DNA from: Reyranella humidisoli
Lineage (GTDB): Bacteria > Pseudomonadota > Alphaproteobacteria > Reyranellales > Reyranellaceae
Assembly: GCF_019039055.1 (NCBI RefSeq)
Contig: NZ_JAHOPB010000002.1
Span: forward strand, 62,001 to 126,000
Direction: 5' to 3'
DNA: 64,000 bases
Shown: piece by piece, positions 61,859-64,000 of the stretch
How positions within the stretch are numbered: the first letter of the stretch is position 1
How the letters are laid out: each line of letters begins with the position of its first letter
Notes under the pieces: model-generated
What the model was told of the DNA's origin: nothing
The model's input: the letters and a program-made list of their open reading frames with translations, nothing else
The model's database searches: none
Made by a program: the position numbers and the translations under genes

Positions 61859-64000
61859 ATGGCGGTGTTTGGCAAGGCTCAGTACATCAAGCGTGTCGAG
61901 GATGACCGGCTTCTGACCGGCACGGGTGGCTTCACCGACAACCTGTCGCGGCCCAACCAGGCCCACGTGGTCCTCGTTCGTTCTCCCCATGCCCATGCAA
62001 AAATCCTGAAGATCGACGCTTCCGCCGCCAAAAAGGCGTCGGGCGTGGTCGCGGTCTACACCTGGGCCGACATGGAAAAGGAAGGCGTCGGCAATTTCGC
62101 CTTCCCGGCGATGTTTCCCGCGGCCGACGGCAGCAAGCCAGAGATGACGCCGCGGCGCTCGCTGGCGCACGAGGTCGTGCGCTATGTCGGCGAGGCCGTC
62201 GTGGCCATCGTGGCCGACACGCGCGAGCAGGCGCAGGATGCCGTCGAACTGGTCGACATCGAGTACGAGCAGCTGGCGTCCGTCACCGAGATCGAGGATG
62301 CGCTGAAGCCCGGCGCGCCGCAGGTCTGGCAGGGCGCCCCCGGCAATATCGCGGGCTACAACAAGTTCGGCGATCACGCCAAGGCCGAGGAGGCGTTCAA
62401 GAGCGCCGCCCATGTCGTTTCCCTCGACATCGTCCATCAGCGCCTGATCGTGAACGCCATGGAGCCGCGCGCGGTGATGGCGGAGTGGGAGAACGACCGG
62501 CTGATCGTCCATATCGGCAGCCAGAATCCCTCCGTGACGCGCGACACGCTGTGCGACGTCATCCTGAAGATGCCCAAGGACAAGGTTCGCGTGGTCGTGC
62601 GCGACATCGGCGGCGGCTTCGGCATGAAGGTCGGCATCCAGCCCGACGAGGCGGTGGCCGTGTGGGCCGCCAAGGTGCTGAAGCGGCCGGTGCGCTGGCG
62701 CGCCGAACGCGGCGAGGAATTCGCCGCCACGACCGCCGGCCGCGACCAGTTCCACAAGGCTTCGATGGCGTTCGACAAGGACGGCCGCATCCTGGGGCTG
62801 CGCATGGAAGCCTTCGCCAACATCGGCGCCTATCCGTCGCGCGGCGGCGTGGTCATCCCGCTGTTCGTCGGCCCGAAGGTGACGACCGGCACCTACGACA
62901 TCCCGCTGATCGATCTCAAGATCACCTGCGTCATCACCAACACCGCCACGATCGGCGCCTATCGCGGCGCCGGCCGGCCGGAGTGCATCCTCAACCTCGA
63001 GCGGTTGATGGACACGGCGGCGCGCCAGATGGGCATGGATCCGGCCGAACTGCGCCGGCGCAACTTCGTGAAGCCCTCGCAGATGCCCTACACCACGGCG
63101 ATGGGCGAGAAGTACGATTCCGGCGACTTCGACCTGTTCCTGACCAAGACGCTCGAGGCGGCCGACTGGAACGGCTTCGCGGCGCGCAAGGCGGAGGCCG
63201 AGAAGCGCGGCAAGCTCTATGGCCGCGGCCTCGCCTCCTACGTCGAATGGACCTCGGCCAACGTGATGAACGAGATGGCGCACTACGAAGTCAAGGCGGA
63301 CGGCAAGGTCGTCATCTGGATGGGCACCCAGGGCATGGGGCAGGGGCTGCAGACCAGCTTCACCCAGCTCGCGTCCGAACTGCTCGGCATCGACCCTTCG
63401 CAGATCGAGATCGCCATGGGCGATTCCGACCGCGTCGGCGGCGTCGGCTCGATGGGCTCGCGCTCGGCCTATATCGGCGGCTCGGCCGTGCTGAGCGGCA
63501 GCGAGAAGCTGGTCGACAAGGGCAAGGAACTGGCGGCGGACGCGCTGGAGGCGGCCACCGCCGACATCGTCTATTCGGCCGGCCGTTTCACCATCACCGG
63601 CACCGACCGCGGCATCGGCCTCGGCGAACTGGCGGCGAAGCAGCCCGACAAGCGCATCTACATCGAGAACGTGAACACGGTCGACGGCATCGCCTGGCCG
63701 AACGGCGCGCATGTCGGCGAAGTCGAGATCGATCCGGACACCGGCATGGTCGAATTGAAGCGCTATACGACGGTCGACGATGTCGGCAAGCCGCTGCACC
63801 GGCCGATCGTGTTCGGCCAGATCCATGGCGGCTGTGCCCAGGGCATCGGCCAGGCGCTGCTGGAAGAGAACGTCTACGACCGGGAGAGCGGCCAGCTCGT
63901 GACCGGCTCGTTCATGGACTACGCCATGCCGCGCGCCGAGACCTTCCCGAACTTCAACAACCAGCTCGACGACACGGTGCCGGCCAAGAGCAACCCGATT
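61859..64000 (+). CDS. CO dehydrogenase/xanthine dehydrogenase-family molybdopterin-binding subunit (CoxL-like), 3' partial
   Basis: 714 codons are visible and the frame is open to the last base, so the gene continues beyond the window. The order matches aerobic CODH/xanthine dehydrogenase large subunits: the N-terminal VEDDRLLTGTGGFTDNL and SPHAHAKILKID, HEVVRYVGEAVVAIVAD, EPRAVMAEW, RDIGGGFGMKVG, A367-Y-R-G-A-G-R-P-E, and GQGLQTSFTQLASELLG. The active-site loop is AYRGAGR, as in form II (BMS-type) proteins, not AYRCSFR of true CO-oxidising CoxL. The Mo-proximal Glu is past the window. GGGAG 6-10 bases upstream supports ATG 61859. Substrate unknown; CoxM/CoxS partners would be next. Confidence 0.93.
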   Translation, partial: MAVFGKAQYIKRVEDDRLLTGTGGFTDNLSRPNQAHVVLVRSPHAHAKILKIDASAAKKASGVVAVYTWADMEKEGVGNFAFPAMFPAADGSKPEMTPRRSLAHEVVRYVGEAVVAIVADTREQAQDAVELVDIEYEQLASVTEIEDALKPGAPQVWQGAPGNIAGYNKFGDHAKAEEAFKSAAHVVSLDIVHQRLIVNAMEPRAVMAEWENDRLIVHIGSQNPSVTRDTLCDVILKMPKDKVRVVVRDIGGGFGMKVGIQPDEAVAVWAAKVLKRPVRWRAERGEEFAATTAGRDQFHKASMAFDKDGRILGLRMEAFANIGAYPSRGGVVIPLFVGPKVTTGTYDIPLIDLKITCVITNTATIGAYRGAGRPECILNLERLMDTAARQMGMDPAELRRRNFVKPSQMPYTTAMGEKYDSGDFDLFLTKTLEAADWNGFAARKAEAEKRGKLYGRGLASYVEWTSANVMNEMAHYEVKADGKVVIWMGTQGMGQGLQTSFTQLASELLGIDPSQIEIAMGDSDRVGGVGSMGSRSAYIGGSAVLSGSEKLVDKGKELAADALEAATADIVYSAGRFTITGTDRGIGLGELAAKQPDKRIYIENVNTVDGIAWPNGAHVGEVEIDPDTGMVELKRYTTVDDVGKPLHRPIVFGQIHGGCAQGIGQALLEENVYDRESGQLVTGSFMDYAMPRAETFPNFNNQLDDTVPAKSNPI

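Noticed and set aside
60935..63826. Open frame of about 960 codons antisense to the CoxL-like gene
   Set aside because: Same GC effect. It covers the molybdoenzyme gene whose motifs are all in order on the plus strand.

Overview
The window is a dense, GC-rich bacterial chromosome segment. Intergenic gaps are short, many neighbouring genes overlap at ATGA, GTGA or TGATG, and alternative GTG/TTG starts are common. Gene content points to an alphaproteobacterium of the Hyphomicrobiales/Rhodospirillales type: LivHM and Dpp/Opp-type ABC importers, glyQ-glyS next to ppdK, a TauD-type dioxygenase, a fused CysNC, a CoxL-type molybdoenzyme, and intergenic palindromic elements of the 'CCTCATCCTGAGG' and 'GTCATCCTGAGCGCAGCGAAGGATCC' kinds. 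I cannot name the genus from the sequence. I see no phage, insertion sequence, CRISPR array or plasmid gene.

0-9.8 kb: the end of a branched-chain amino-acid type ABC importer (livF partial, livH, livM); a MarR regulator with a perfect inverted-repeat operator and a DUF1398 partner; an Fe(II)/2-oxoglutarate dioxygenase; a multi-membrane-span protein; a GNAT; an iron alcohol dehydrogenase; an SDR; a TauE/SafE permease; and a small exported Cys protein. 9.9-15.2 kb: a complete five-gene peptide-type ABC importer. 15.2-17.4 kb: an ECF sigma / RskA-type anti-sigma pair divergent from an exported DUF4394 protein, with matching promoter-like motifs facing both ways. 17.5-22 kb: a sulfotransferase beside tRNA-Pro(CGG), an aspartate dehydrogenase-like protein, an LTXXQ periplasmic protein, GlpD and a membrane zinc-ribbon protein.

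22-29 kb: a tightly coupled housekeeping run (glyQ, glyS, ppdK, a MeaB-like GTPase, a HIT protein). 29.2-33.3 kb: a LysR regulator divergent from the least familiar cluster of the window, a membrane-anchored HIGH-type nucleotidyltransferase followed by two tandem-duplicated GNAT proteins and a small orphan gene. 33.3-40.7 kb: a second peptide-type ABC importer running the same way as a cytoplasmic gamma-glutamyltransferase-like enzyme. The split 5-oxoprolinase PxpABC lies at 59-62 kb, so the window encodes parts of gamma-glutamyl compound uptake and turnover. 40.8-45.6 kb: YgfZ, then an apparent sulfation operon (sulfotransferase, cysD, cysNC).

46-53 kb: an AcuI-type acryloyl-CoA reductase beside an omega-amino acid:pyruvate aminotransferase, then a cardiolipin synthase, an endonuclease/exonuclease/phosphatase (EEP) family protein and a CPA2 antiporter, and a DenD-like dehydrogenase. 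53.4-57 kb: a class I methyltransferase divergent from two tandem paralogous polytopic membrane proteins. 57-64 kb: an acyl-CoA carboxylase beta subunit, a small P-loop kinase, PxpC-PxpB divergent from PxpA, and the first 714 codons of an aerobic CO dehydrogenase-like large subunit that runs off the end.

All calls come from reading motifs and protein length by eye. No database search was run.
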